Part shown: one piece after another, positions 18,572 to 26,732 of the stretch
Position numbering within the stretch: the stretch's first letter is position 1
Layout of the letters: the number at the start of each line of letters is the position of its first letter
Assembly (NCBI RefSeq): GCF_013141775.1
Contig: NZ_WHOB01000059.1
Location: 310,001 to 374,000, forward strand
DNA length: 64,000 nucleotides
Direction: 5' to 3'
Origin: Paenibacillus phytohabitans
GTDB taxonomy: Bacteria; Bacillota; Bacilli; Paenibacillales; Paenibacillaceae
Program-made: the position numbers and the translations under genes
Notes under the pieces: generated by a model
Database searches by the model: none
The model's input: the letters and a program-made list of their open reading frames with translations, nothing else
What the model was told of the DNA's origin: nothing

Positions 18572-19968
18572 TTTCTGCCCCGGTACAGGAAGGGTTTCGA
18601 TACTTTGCTCAGCGGTCCCCGGACCAGCACATCCAGATTGGCGGCGCGGAACGATTTCTCGGTGCCCAGCGGGAACAGATACGGATAATCACAGGATCTC
18701 AGTGATCCCAGATGGGCCACCAGCAGGATGAATCCGAGATAGAAGCCGTGCAGCCCGAAACAGGCAGACATGATGATAGAGAACACTGCCCATACAGAAA
18801 TGGCCGAGGTCAGGCGCGGATTAATGAACGAGGTAATGGCATAAATCCCTGTCACGACCACCGTAGCCTGGGAAGCCAGTCCGGCGCCGACAGCGGCATC
18901 GCCCAGAATCAGGGCACCTACAATGCTGAGCGCTTGTCCGATCTGATGCGGCAGCCGCCGTCCCGCTTCCCGGGAGAGCTCGAAGAACAGGAACATCAGG
19001 ACCACTTCCACCACTGTCGGAAAAGGCACTCCCGAACGGGACACGGCAAGCTTGAACACAAACGCCGAAGGAATCAGCGAGAAGTGATGCGTTGTCAGCG
19101 CCACATAGAATCCCGGCAGAAGCAGCGATACCAGCACCGAGCCGAATCTCACACAGCGCAGCAGCGTAACAAACAGCCTGTTGGTGGCATAATCATCCGG
19201 GGACTGCAGGTTCTCAAAAAAGAAACATGGCGCGGTCAGCGCAAACGGCGTTCCATTCACAATTACGGAGATTCTGCCCTCAAACAGCTTGGCGACTATC
19301 GCATCGGGCTTCTCTGTGTATCCAATGGTATCGAACAGCGTTTTGCCCGGACTTAAGGCTTCCGCAACATACTGTGCGCCCAGCACGAATTCATTGTCCA
19401 TAGCCTCCAGCTTCTGGCGGACAGTCGCGACAAGATCCTCCGGAGCCGTCCCCTCTATATAGAGCAGAACCGCCTGCGTCTTCGACTGCTTACCCAGATT
19501 ATGGCTTTCGATCTTCAGCGTCTGCGTAGCCATCCGTTTGCGGATCAGGCTGACATTGTTGACCAGCAGCTCATTGAAGCTCTCGTTCGAGCCGACGAGC
19601 GACGCTTCGAACTGCGATTTCTCGACCGGACGGGATTCCAGCTTGCGGGCGTCAAAATAAACAGCATACTGGAGCTGCTCAAAAATCAGCACCGGATCAC
19701 CTGCCAGCAGATGCTCAAGCGCCTCGTCCGCATCCCGGACCTCCCCGAATTTAGCGGCATAGATGGCCTTACCCACCTCTTCCCTGCTGGTAACCCCCCC
19801 TGACGCCTGCGACAGCGGCTCGATAATATATTGGCTGATATAGGTAGAATCACAAATGGTCTCTATATAAAAGAGAGTAATGACAGCATCGTTCATCACG
19901 ATATCCCGCTTAATGAAATCAAAGCAGCCGCTTAGTATAGAGGAAAGCTCACTCGCCTGTACGGTCAT
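18568..19968 (-). CDS. gerA: Ger(x)A family spore germination protein
   Basis: The 466-residue protein has a long soluble N-terminal domain and a C-terminal membrane domain with about five segments starting near residue 245. Family blocks include GRISVIVNGTPFALTAPCFFFENLQSPDDY and ELSREAGRRLPHQIGQALSIVGALILGDAAV. It forms the core of a nutrient-gated channel in the spore membrane. The frame is open from 20043, but ATG 19968 is chosen because the family starts near here and a sigma-G-like promoter lies at 20028-20000. It is co-transcribed with gerC. Confidence 0.93.
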   Translation of the reverse strand: MTVQASELSSILSGCFDFIKRDIVMNDAVITLFYIETICDSTYISQYIIEPLSQASGGVTSREEVGKAIYAAKFGEVRDADEALEHLLAGDPVLIFEQLQYAVYFDARKLESRPVEKSQFEASLVGSNESFNELLVNNVSLIRKRMATQTLKIESHNLGKQSKTQAVLLYIEGTAPEDLVATVRQKLEAMDNEFVLGAQYVAEALSPGKTLFDTIGYTEKPDAIVAKLFEGRISVIVNGTPFALTAPCFFFENLQSPDDYATNRLFVTLLRCVRFGSVLVSLLLPGFYVALTTHHFSLIPSAFVFKLAVSRSGVPFPTVVEVVLMFLFFELSREAGRRLPHQIGQALSIVGALILGDAAVGAGLASQATVVVTGIYAITSFINPRLTSAISVWAVFSIIMSACFGLHGFYLGFILLVAHLGSLRSCDYPYLFPLGTEKSFRAANLDVLVRGPLSKVSKPFLYRGRK

Positions 19969-19999
19969 CCGGTTTCCCGCCCTTCTTAAGTGGTAGGGA

Positions 20000-20028
20000 T
20001 AGTATGCCGGATTCCCGGAATAATATTC
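20000..20028 (-). promoter_or_regulatory. Sigma-G-like promoter for gerA-gerC
   Basis: Read on the minus strand, GAATA (20028-20024) is followed after 17 bases by CATACTA (20006-20000). Both match the forespore sigma-G consensus (gNATR and CATNHTA). Transcription would begin near 19993, about 25 bases before ATG 19968. Confidence 0.7.
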
Positions 20029-20047
20029 CTTACAGCGGACCATACTA
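20018..20047 (+). promoter_or_regulatory. Sigma-G-like promoter for gerB
   Basis: GAATA (20018-20022) and CATACTA (20041-20047) are separated by 18 bases, a full match to the sigma-G consensus. Its -35 element interlocks with that of the opposite promoter inside the palindrome GGAATAATATTCC (20017-20029). Confidence 0.72.
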
Positions 20048-20085
20048 GAGGTTAAGTCTAGATTTTTCTGAGAGAAGGCGTACTA

Positions 20086-21162
20086 GTGGGAAGTATGAAC
20101 TCCAAACATCTGTTTTTCATCATCTGCAGCCTGGCGATTGTCACTCTTAAGACCTTCCCCTCGTCATTCATCCGGCTAGGCGGAAGAGATACCTGGATTG
20201 CCATGATTGCCGCTTCAGCCTGTATTCTTGTTTACATGTGGGTTATTCTGACGATTAAGAAGAGGACTAAAAATTATAACCTGCTCGACATCTATGCGAA
20301 ATCGCTCGGCAAATGGGGCGGCGGCTTTTTTTCCGTGCTGTTTTTGCTGACCCTTCTATTAACTATATTTGAGAGTGCGGGCGCCGAGGCCAGTGTCATT
20401 CACACCGGTTTCCAGCTGTTCACGCCCGTATGGGTCTTTATACTGGTGACTGCGGTAGCCACGGTCTATGTGGTCAAAAAAGGGATTGCTTCCGTAACGA
20501 TTACGACAATTGTGGTGATCTTCTTCATCAGCCTGTCCGGTATGCTGCTCGCCTTCCTGACTCATAAATACAAAGACATGAAGTATATCTATCCGATCCT
20601 GGAGCATGGAGTAACCCCTGCACTGCTGCTGAGCACCCTGAAGATTCTCGGCGCACTGAGCTGTGTCACCATTATGATCCCTTACCTGGACAGTGTGCGG
20701 GACAAATCCAAGCTGCTCCTGCATACGTCGATTGCCCTGCTGTTCATTATCCAGATGCAGATTTTCTCGATACTTGGCGTCATTACTACCTTCGGGCCGG
20801 ACCGGGCAGTCAATCTGCTGTTCCCCAAGCTGACACAGACCCAGATTATCAGTGCTTTTGGCTTCCTGGAGGCGGGTGAGCTATTCGTCATGCTGCAGGT
20901 GGTCGCCGGCTGGTTCATCCGTTATATCGTCTGCTTCTTTGCACTGATGGAGCTGATCCGGCTGTCGGGCCTGAAGATCCGGTTCAAGGAGCATTATGTC
21001 TGCGCGCTGACGATACTTTTCTCGTACCTGTTCTCGCGGGATTTGTTCGATATGTTCAAGCTGCTCGACTATCTGCTCTATATTCAGCTCGCCAACTTCC
21101 TGGTCATTCCGCTGATCCTCTATAGTATTTATTATTTCAAAAAGACTTCAGCTCACGGTTGA
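20086..21162 (+). CDS. gerB: GerAB/ArcD/ProY-type endospore germination permease
   Basis: The 358-residue protein has ten hydrophobic segments and family features such as FFIICSLAIVTLKTFPSSFIRLGGRD at the start and LLDIYAKSLGKWGGGFFSVLF. It is the amino-acid-permease-fold subunit that usually binds the germinant. GTG 20086 has AGAAGG seven bases upstream; ATG 20095 is an alternative. Unusually it is divergent from gerA-gerC instead of between them. The shared sigma-G-like promoter block suggests joint forespore expression. Its 3' end overlaps the convergent gene by 26 bp. Confidence 0.92.
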   Translation: MGSMNSKHLFFIICSLAIVTLKTFPSSFIRLGGRDTWIAMIAASACILVYMWVILTIKKRTKNYNLLDIYAKSLGKWGGGFFSVLFLLTLLLTIFESAGAEASVIHTGFQLFTPVWVFILVTAVATVYVVKKGIASVTITTIVVIFFISLSGMLLAFLTHKYKDMKYIYPILEHGVTPALLLSTLKILGALSCVTIMIPYLDSVRDKSKLLLHTSIALLFIIQMQIFSILGVITTFGPDRAVNLLFPKLTQTQIISAFGFLEAGELFVMLQVVAGWFIRYIVCFFALMELIRLSGLKIRFKEHYVCALTILFSYLFSRDLFDMFKLLDYLLYIQLANFLVIPLILYSIYYFKKTSAHG

Positions 21163-22126
21163 TTGTCTCCAGCATTCTTCCAATCGTATGTGTATCAAAG
21201 AATAAGCCCACACCAGCCGGTTTCGGCTCAGCGGTAAGGTGATTGAAGCGGGCAAAATCCCCGTCCGGCAGGATATGGTACACCCGGGCCTCTTCATGCA
21301 GATCAGCCCAGGTCTCAAGCTTGGCCTGCTTGCTCAAATCGACTACATATACGAGCTTCCTGCCGAGATCCAGATACAGATAATCCCCATTCCTGCGCGG
21401 CGGCTTAGGCCATCCCGAGCACAGCAGAACCGGACGGCTGAATTCCTCCTGGGACAGATGAATGCTAATGACTTCCATGGTGCCGGAATCCACGGCAAGC
21501 GTCAGATGCGGCGCGAATCCGGCCAGGAAACGGAGCATCAGGGAATCCTTAAGGGAATCCTCAAACCTCCAGCCCAGCGGATCCAGCCCGAAGTTCTCCC
21601 CCGGCGGTTCAAGATACAGCTTATGCAGCAGGGCTTGCAGCTTCTCTATTTCCGGCCCTTCACAGGGTTCAAGCTCCGCACGGTTAACGGTATAATTCAC
21701 AATACTCCGCTTGCCGGCATCCCATACACCGATATCATGATGCCGGTACAGATCTTCCATTAACGGCAGCGCTGAAGTACTTGCAGCCAGGAAAAGTGCT
21801 TTGGACGCCGGCTTCAGCTTCTGCAGAACCATCCCACTTCCTCTGTCCGCAGCAGTGTACTGCAGAACCTTGTTGAAATGCGGGCTAACCTCTTCCAGCA
21901 CCCGCTTCGCGGCTTCTTCATTGCGCATGGGGATGGTAATAGACATATTCTCCGTTAGCCAGGCACTGGCAGCTATGAAATATTGCGCGAGTGCAGTCAT
22001 TTCAGCAGGCTGCTCCTGCGGCTCCATTCTGCGGATACGCTCCTGCTCCGTCACGCTGCTGAAATCGAAAGGCTCCAGCTCCGTGATATACTCAAGTCTC
22101 GTATGATTCTGAATCCAGTTAAACAC
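21137..22126 (-). CDS. Conserved protein of unknown function, 329 residues
   Basis: I do not recognise a domain. The protein is soluble, mixed alpha/beta and acidic, with no signal peptide or membrane segment. The start is taken as GTG 22126 because AGGAGGTAAGTCT precedes it; an in-frame upstream ATG at 22165 would overlap the hydrolase gene and has no ribosome site. It lies 14 bp downstream of the alpha/beta hydrolase, so the two are probably co-transcribed. Its end overlaps the convergent gerB by 26 bp. Confidence 0.75.
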   Translation of the reverse strand: MFNWIQNHTRLEYITELEPFDFSSVTEQERIRRMEPQEQPAEMTALAQYFIAASAWLTENMSITIPMRNEEAAKRVLEEVSPHFNKVLQYTAADRGSGMVLQKLKPASKALFLAASTSALPLMEDLYRHHDIGVWDAGKRSIVNYTVNRAELEPCEGPEIEKLQALLHKLYLEPPGENFGLDPLGWRFEDSLKDSLMLRFLAGFAPHLTLAVDSGTMEVISIHLSQEEFSRPVLLCSGWPKPPRRNGDYLYLDLGRKLVYVVDLSKQAKLETWADLHEEARVYHILPDGDFARFNHLTAEPKPAGVGLFFDTHTIGRMLETINRELKSF

Positions 22127-22140
22127 AGACTTACCTCCTC

Positions 22141-22872
22141 TTAGCGAAAAGTCTCTGACATACATCTCTCAACCTCAGCTATATACTTCGCCTGCTCTTC
22201 ATCCGGAATCATATGCCCGGACTGTGTAAATTCGACTACAGTGCAGCAGGGCACCAATGTGCGGTACTTCTCCATTACTTCATCTGATATATCGGATGGG
22301 ATCATAGATTCAGGATTCCTGCCGGCAAACAGCGTGACGGGAATTGCAAGCTGCGGCAGTTGTGCCGAGAAGTCCACTTCACGGGCTTCCCGCCCCATTC
22401 CCTGCAAAGCCTCCCGGCGGATATAGTTCAGAAGAGGCACCTGCTGATAGACAAGGCTGCTCCAGAACTCCACCGTTTCAAGAGACATGGCCCTGTGAAC
22501 AGGCGGTTGATCAACCAGGATAAGGCCCCTCATCTGATCCTGATGCCTTAGGCTCCAGCCAAGAGAATAGGCAGCGCCCCGGGAGAAGCCGAGTACAATA
22601 TAGTTTGTAAGACAGCTATGGTTAACTACAGCCTCAATATCGGATAAATGATCTTCCAGATCATAACCTGAATCCGGTGTAGAGCTTAAGCCGCGACCGC
22701 GGAAGCTGAAAGCCACTACATGACCCGGTAAATGGCTGAGCAGCGGAATCGCCCGCTCCGCCCGCTCCCACAATCCGCTGACCACGAGCAGGGACGGCGC
22801 TTCAGCACCCGGCATCCCGCTCTCCAGCACATACAATAAAGCAGTTCCAGTATGAACAAAATAGCTTTTCAT
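22141..22872 (-). CDS. Alpha/beta hydrolase
   Basis: The 243-residue protein has the alpha/beta hydrolase core: the oxyanion-side segment LLVVSGLWERAER, FSFRGRGLSSTPDSGYDL after strand beta-4, the nucleophile elbow GFSRG with Ser97, and a terminal catalytic His in QSGHMIPDEE. The substrate is unknown. AGGGGGA lies upstream of ATG 22872. It is the first gene of a likely two-gene operon with the unknown protein at 21137. Confidence 0.9.
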   Translation of the reverse strand: MKSYFVHTGTALLYVLESGMPGAEAPSLLVVSGLWERAERAIPLLSHLPGHVVAFSFRGRGLSSTPDSGYDLEDHLSDIEAVVNHSCLTNYIVLGFSRGAAYSLGWSLRHQDQMRGLILVDQPPVHRAMSLETVEFWSSLVYQQVPLLNYIRREALQGMGREAREVDFSAQLPQLAIPVTLFAGRNPESMIPSDISDEVMEKYRTLVPCCTVVEFTQSGHMIPDEEQAKYIAEVERCMSETFR

Positions 22873-22969
22873 CGTTGTTCCCCCTGCTATGTATGAAAAA
22901 ACTCTTTTTTTCTATAATTTCACATTTCGCTTAAACGTACAAGGAATCATATCTATTATTCTGTATAGT

Positions 22970-23000
22970 AAAAAGCACGCCCCGTATAGAACAGGACGCG
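22970..23000 (-). terminator. Terminator-like hairpin after the basic protein gene
   Basis: On the minus strand GCGCGTCC pairs with GGGGCGTGC (two G-U pairs), followed by TTTTTACT. It lies just after the gene ending at 23009. Confidence 0.5.
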
Positions 23001-23008
23001 CCGGCCTT

Positions 23009-23431
23009 TTAGAAACGGGCTACAAAGAACTCACGGTTGGCAGGGACGTTTCTTTGAGCGAGCAGGCTATTATCTGCGTCCCGTATTCTCAGCGTGTAAC
23101 TTACAGTAGTTGGTGCATTTACACCATTGAATTGGGCTACACCGAACTCATCGAACAATGCGGAGAATGAAGCACCAGTGGTTCTAGTCAATGTAGCCGT
23201 CCAGCCTTGCGTTTCATAAGGTATGTTGCTTGTATCCACAGCAAGTACAACGAAATTCGAGAAAATCTGTTTGATCCGCCGTCTCTTAGGTCTTACTACC
23301 GCCGATGATTTTGCTTTTTTGGCCATGAGGAGACGTTTTGCCATGAGTGCTTTCTTCTCTGATTCTTTCAATTGCTTCACCACTTTCTGTTGGAATACAG
23401 TAGTAAATGCAACTGAAGAACCGGCTGACAC
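23009..23431 (-). CDS. Small protein with Lys/Ala-rich basic N-terminus and beta-rich C-terminus, unknown
   Basis: The 140-residue product has a strongly basic first half (KESEKKALMAKRLLMAKKAK, then VRPKRRRIKQI) and a beta-strand-rich second half that looks Ig-like (YETQGWTATLTRTTGASFSA, TVSYTLRIRDADNSLLAQR). GTG 23431 is the longest start but has only a weak ribosome site. An ATG at residue 30 is an alternative and would begin MAKRLLMAKK. It is divergent from a subtilisin-like protease. I do not recognise the family. A spore- or coat-associated role is possible but unproven. Confidence 0.65.
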   Translation of the reverse strand: MSAGSSVAFTTVFQQKVVKQLKESEKKALMAKRLLMAKKAKSSAVVRPKRRRIKQIFSNFVVLAVDTSNIPYETQGWTATLTRTTGASFSALFDEFGVAQFNGVNAPTTVSYTLRIRDADNSLLAQRNVPANREFFVARF

Positions 23432-23539
23432 GCGTTATTGCCTGTTATTCATAGAAATGTAGCACTGTCCTATATTAATAGATTCGTACCCACTGTTCAC
23501 CCGGCCGCATACTATGCTTCCATAGAGGTGATCACATTA

Positions 23540-24814
23540 ATGACTGATAAGTTATGGGTTCAGCATCATGCCGCCAAGCTTAACCGTCCGCTGAAGCAAA
23601 AGATCCGCAAGTCCTATACATCCACCGTGAAACCGGCTGCCATCCCGGTCATTATACAGTTCAAGCATCCGCTGACTCCAGCCAGAATGAAGGCTCTGCA
23701 GAAGCATCTGGGGACACACGCTTTTCCAATTAAACATCAATTGCCCCTGCATCGCGCAGTTGCCTCCCGGGTTACGCTCAAATGTCTGGAGCAGGTATGC
23801 TGCTGGAGCGGGGTGCATAAGGTCTATCTCGATGGCATCAAAAAAACCACCTTAAATATCGCTACCCCGTCCATTGGTGCCACCGCCGTTCAGCGTTCAA
23901 GAGGGCTTACCGGCAAAGGCATCAATATCGCTGTGCTCGATACCGGTGTGTATCCGCATCCCGATCTGACCCGGCCTGTGAACCGGATCATTGCCTTCAA
24001 GGATTATATCAATCACCGGAAGTGTCCGTATGACGATAACGGGCATGGCACACATATTACTGGCGATGCCGCAGGGAACGGCTGGTCCAGCAAAGGTAAA
24101 TACAGAGGGCCGGCACCAGAAGCAGGGATCGTCGGAATTAAGGTGCTGGACAAAAACGGCGACGGTTATGACTCCACCATCATTAAAGCCATTGAATGGT
24201 GCATGGTCCGCCGCAAAAAACTGAAGCTGCGCATCCTGTCCATGTCCTTCGGCGGACCGGTGAACCCTTCTGCCAAGGACGATATCCTTGTCCAGGCGGT
24301 TGAGAAAGCCGTCAAAGCCGGACTCACTGTAGTCATCGCCGCCGGCAACAGCGGACCCGGGCGCAGAACGGTTGAGTCGCCCGGAATTAGTCCCTCCGCC
24401 ATCACCGTCGGAGCGGTGAATGACCGCCGGACGGTGACGCAAAAGGACGACCGTATCGCCGTCTACTCCAGCCGCGGACCGGCTCCCGGCGGTAAGGTGA
24501 AGCCCGATCTTGTTGCTCCCGGCGATTCGGTGATCTCCCTGCGCGCACCCGGTTCCCAGCTGGTCCGCGAACTGCCGGGAAACAAGGTTGGCAGGAAGTA
24601 TTTCAAGCTGTCCGGCACCAGCATCTCCACGCCGATCGTGTCCGGTGCAGCGGCGCAGCTGCTGCAGCTCCGCCCTTGCCTGACGCCCGGCCAGGTGAAG
24701 TCCTTGCTGAAGCGGAACGCCTTCTCCCTTGGCCTGAAGCCTAATACAGCAGGCAGCGGCGAGATAGACGTGCGCTTCCTGAAGCGCTGCGCCTCTAAGC
24801 CTGCAGGCAAGTAG
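23540..24814 (+). CDS. S8 family subtilisin-like serine protease
   Basis: The 424-residue protease has its complete triad: Asp in NIAVLDTGVYPHPDL, His in DDNGHGTHITGDAAG, and Ser in LSGTSISTPIVSGAAAQ. The oxyanion Asn sits in VVIAAGNSGPG. There is no classical signal peptide, and a ~115-residue N-terminal part could act as a propeptide. ATG 23540 follows GAGGTGATCACATTA, which fixes the start; the longer frame from 23438 has no ribosome site. The sequence resembles AprX-type proteases of Bacillus. CATACTA at 23508-23514 could be a sporulation -10, but its -35 is poor. Confidence 0.92.
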   Translation: MTDKLWVQHHAAKLNRPLKQKIRKSYTSTVKPAAIPVIIQFKHPLTPARMKALQKHLGTHAFPIKHQLPLHRAVASRVTLKCLEQVCCWSGVHKVYLDGIKKTTLNIATPSIGATAVQRSRGLTGKGINIAVLDTGVYPHPDLTRPVNRIIAFKDYINHRKCPYDDNGHGTHITGDAAGNGWSSKGKYRGPAPEAGIVGIKVLDKNGDGYDSTIIKAIEWCMVRRKKLKLRILSMSFGGPVNPSAKDDILVQAVEKAVKAGLTVVIAAGNSGPGRRTVESPGISPSAITVGAVNDRRTVTQKDDRIAVYSSRGPAPGGKVKPDLVAPGDSVISLRAPGSQLVRELPGNKVGRKYFKLSGTSISTPIVSGAAAQLLQLRPCLTPGQVKSLLKRNAFSLGLKPNTAGSGEIDVRFLKRCASKPAGK

Positions 24815-24819
24815 AAACA

Positions 24820-24895
24820 GCCCTTTAGCGTTACGGGAGCAGCCCTTAAGCATAACGGGAACAGTCCGCTTCCGTTTTGCTAAAGGGCATTTTTT
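24820..24895 (+). repeat. Three-copy 20-bp repeat that also forms the protease terminator
   Basis: Direct copies GCCCTTTAGCGTTACGGGAG (24820) and GCCCTTAAGCATAACGGGAA (24842) are 22 bp apart. An inverted copy ends at 24888 (minus strand GCCCTTTAGCAAAACGGAAG). Copies one and three can pair, and ATTTTTTAT follows at 24889-24897. The array therefore works as an intrinsic terminator for the S8 protease. Confidence 0.75.
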
Positions 24896-24941
24896 ATCCC
24901 AAAGCAACGGTGAACGGCCCGTAGTCAAACTGGAGGTTGCT

Positions 24942-25122
24942 AAATGTTGTATAGATTACAACTCGAATGCTGAGTTACCTGAGAGTTTAGGAGAATTGTT
25001 GTACGAAATACAAGAATCTCCCCGTTAATCTGCTGGGCGGAGAGGAAATGCTGTATTTTATACAACAATTTGGGATTTGGGTCGATATTCTAGCGGAAAT
25101 GTTGTATTTCGTGCAGGATTTT
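24942..25122 (+). repeat. 181-bp modular intergenic repeat, copy B
   Basis: The unit runs from AAATGTTGTATAGATTACAAC to GTGCAGGATTTT. Modules start at 24942, 24994, 25046 and 25097, that is 52, 52 and 51 bp apart. Modules two and three are inverted relative to each other and can pair, with a TCTCC/GGAGA extension. With the terminator repeat it fills the 389-bp spacer 24815-25203; no gene was accepted there. Confidence 0.88.
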
Positions 25123-25203
25123 AACTTATACAACAACACCCACAGGTCATCTCTGGTCCAAGCCTCCAGACGGTTCAATCCTTTCACTCAATTATTTCAT
25201 CCT

Positions 25204-25656
25204 TTAACGTATTTTCAGAACCATTTCTTTCTCCAAATGCTTAAACCCTAATTTCTCGTACAGCATTCTCCCGTCTGCGGTGTAATCGAGGAATATTTCA
25301 GCTATACCGAGGCGTTCAGCCTCTTCAATTAGTGTATGGAGTACACGGGTGGACAAGCCCTGTCTCCTGAACGCTGCAGCAGTATGCACATTATAGAGAT
25401 ATCCTTTTTTACCGGAGGGGTTGCCTACTGTGGGCAGAACTTCATAGGTGCTCATGACTGCTATGGAGATGATTCTGTCCTGCTCAGTAGCGATATAACA
25501 AACCAGCCTCCCATTGGCGAGATTCTCCTGAATATAAGCATAAGTCTCTTCCTTGAAATTTGCCGGCAATACGGCATGCGTGACCTCCTCAATAAAAACA
25601 AGCCTATTCTCCAAAATGACCGCCGCATCAGCTACAACAGCTTTTCTTATTTCCAT
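25204..25656 (-). CDS. GNAT family N-acetyltransferase
   Basis: The 150-residue single-domain GNAT opens MEIRKAVVADAAVILENR. The acetyl-CoA loop is AAAFRRQGLSTRVLHTLIEEA (R-R-Q-G-L-S), followed by the C-terminal ADGRMLYEKLGFKHLEKEMVLKI typical of this fold. AGGAGGGACCT precedes ATG 25656. The substrate is not deducible. It is divergent from the GNAT-pentapeptide fusion at 25764, with about 107 bp between the starts. Confidence 0.92.
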   Translation of the reverse strand: MEIRKAVVADAAVILENRLVFIEEVTHAVLPANFKEETYAYIQENLANGRLVCYIATEQDRIISIAVMSTYEVLPTVGNPSGKKGYLYNVHTAAAFRRQGLSTRVLHTLIEEAERLGIAEIFLDYTADGRMLYEKLGFKHLEKEMVLKIR

Positions 25657-25763
25657 AGGTCCCTCCTGAGTATGTATTTAACATCCGCAATTTCTGTCCG
25701 GCATTCCACTTCAGGCTTCGTTATAATTGTAGATAATTCTATTATCCAACTGGAGTGAACGCT

Positions 25764-26696
25764 ATGAAAATTCGCAGAGCTGTGCCGGAAGATGCCGAAC
25801 AACTGGCTGCGGTTATGAAAAGAACATTTGACCGGGAAATGCAGCGCTGGCTGCCGGGGGAAGCGCTGCAGGACAACAATCTCCGCCCGCCGGGTTATGA
25901 TTCAATTGAGCAACACAGATATGCCATAAGAGAAACTGATTATTATGTAATTGAAGACAGCTCGCAGATCATTGGTGGTGCAAACGTACATATAGTAGGC
26001 AGACATGCCCGGGTAGACAAAATTTACATCGATCCGTCCTATCAAGGCCGGGGTTACGGTTCGAAGATTCTCTCCTTCCTTGAAGAGCAGTATCCTGCAA
26101 TGCGTACATGGAAGCTGGAAACCTCAAGCAAACAGCTAAGCAACCACTATTTCTATGAAAAATCCGGGTATATGCGAATCTACGAATCCCCGGATGAATA
26201 CGGCTATGAAAAAATAACCGGATCCCTGGCAGCTCCAGAGGAGCAGGGAATCCGGTTTGAAGATCAGCGGCTCTCCGGAGCGGAATTTGAGAACTGTGCA
26301 ATGGATAAGGCTGATTTCTACAACATGAATCTTGCGACGGCCAGCTTCAATAACAGCAATCTGCACGGCAGCCTGTTTACGGACTGCAACCTGAGCGGTG
26401 CGAAATTCACGAATCTTAATCTGACCGGCATACTGATTGCCGACTCCAGATTAAGCGGCAGCGAAATTGCTCTGGCTGCATTGGATGGTGTGCATTTTCA
26501 TGATACGAGTCTGGGAGCCTCTGGTAAGCCCGCTCAGTTCGAGCGCTGCGATCTGTCAGGAAGTCAGTTCAGCGGCTGTGATCTGTCCGGCGTAAATATC
26601 TCGCAATGTGAAATCTCCAGCCTGCGGATTAATGATATCCCTGTGGAGAAATTGCTGGAAGCTTATGCTCAAGTGGAGAAATTGAATCAAAGCTAG
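25764..26696 (+). CDS. GNAT N-acetyltransferase fused to a pentapeptide-repeat domain
   Basis: Residues ~1-150 form a GNAT domain with the acetyl-CoA loop DPSYQGRGYGSKILSFLEEQ and the closing YFYEKSGYMRIYESPDEYG. Residues ~165-285 form a pentapeptide-repeat domain of A(D/N)LXX-type units (LSGAEFENCAMDKADFYN, CNLSGAKFTNLNLTG, CDLSGSQFSGCDLSG) that should fold as a right-handed beta helix. ATG 25764 has GGAG eight bases upstream; GTG 25755 is a weaker start. Pentapeptide helices often bind DNA-topoisomerase-like or membrane partners. Here the helix may position the acetyltransferase, which is inference. Confidence 0.92.
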   Translation: MKIRRAVPEDAEQLAAVMKRTFDREMQRWLPGEALQDNNLRPPGYDSIEQHRYAIRETDYYVIEDSSQIIGGANVHIVGRHARVDKIYIDPSYQGRGYGSKILSFLEEQYPAMRTWKLETSSKQLSNHYFYEKSGYMRIYESPDEYGYEKITGSLAAPEEQGIRFEDQRLSGAEFENCAMDKADFYNMNLATASFNNSNLHGSLFTDCNLSGAKFTNLNLTGILIADSRLSGSEIALAALDGVHFHDTSLGASGKPAQFERCDLSGSQFSGCDLSGVNISQCEISSLRINDIPVEKLLEAYAQVEKLNQS

Positions 26697-26732
26697 TCAG
26701 CTTGAATCCGAAAACCTCCACATTGGCGGGAA

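Noticed and set aside
23897..24928. 343-residue minus-strand frame
   Set aside because: Antisense to the S8 protease, whose triad is intact.
24987..25187. Short minus-strand frame over repeat copy B
   Set aside because: Antisense to the repeat frame and explained by it; no start signal.
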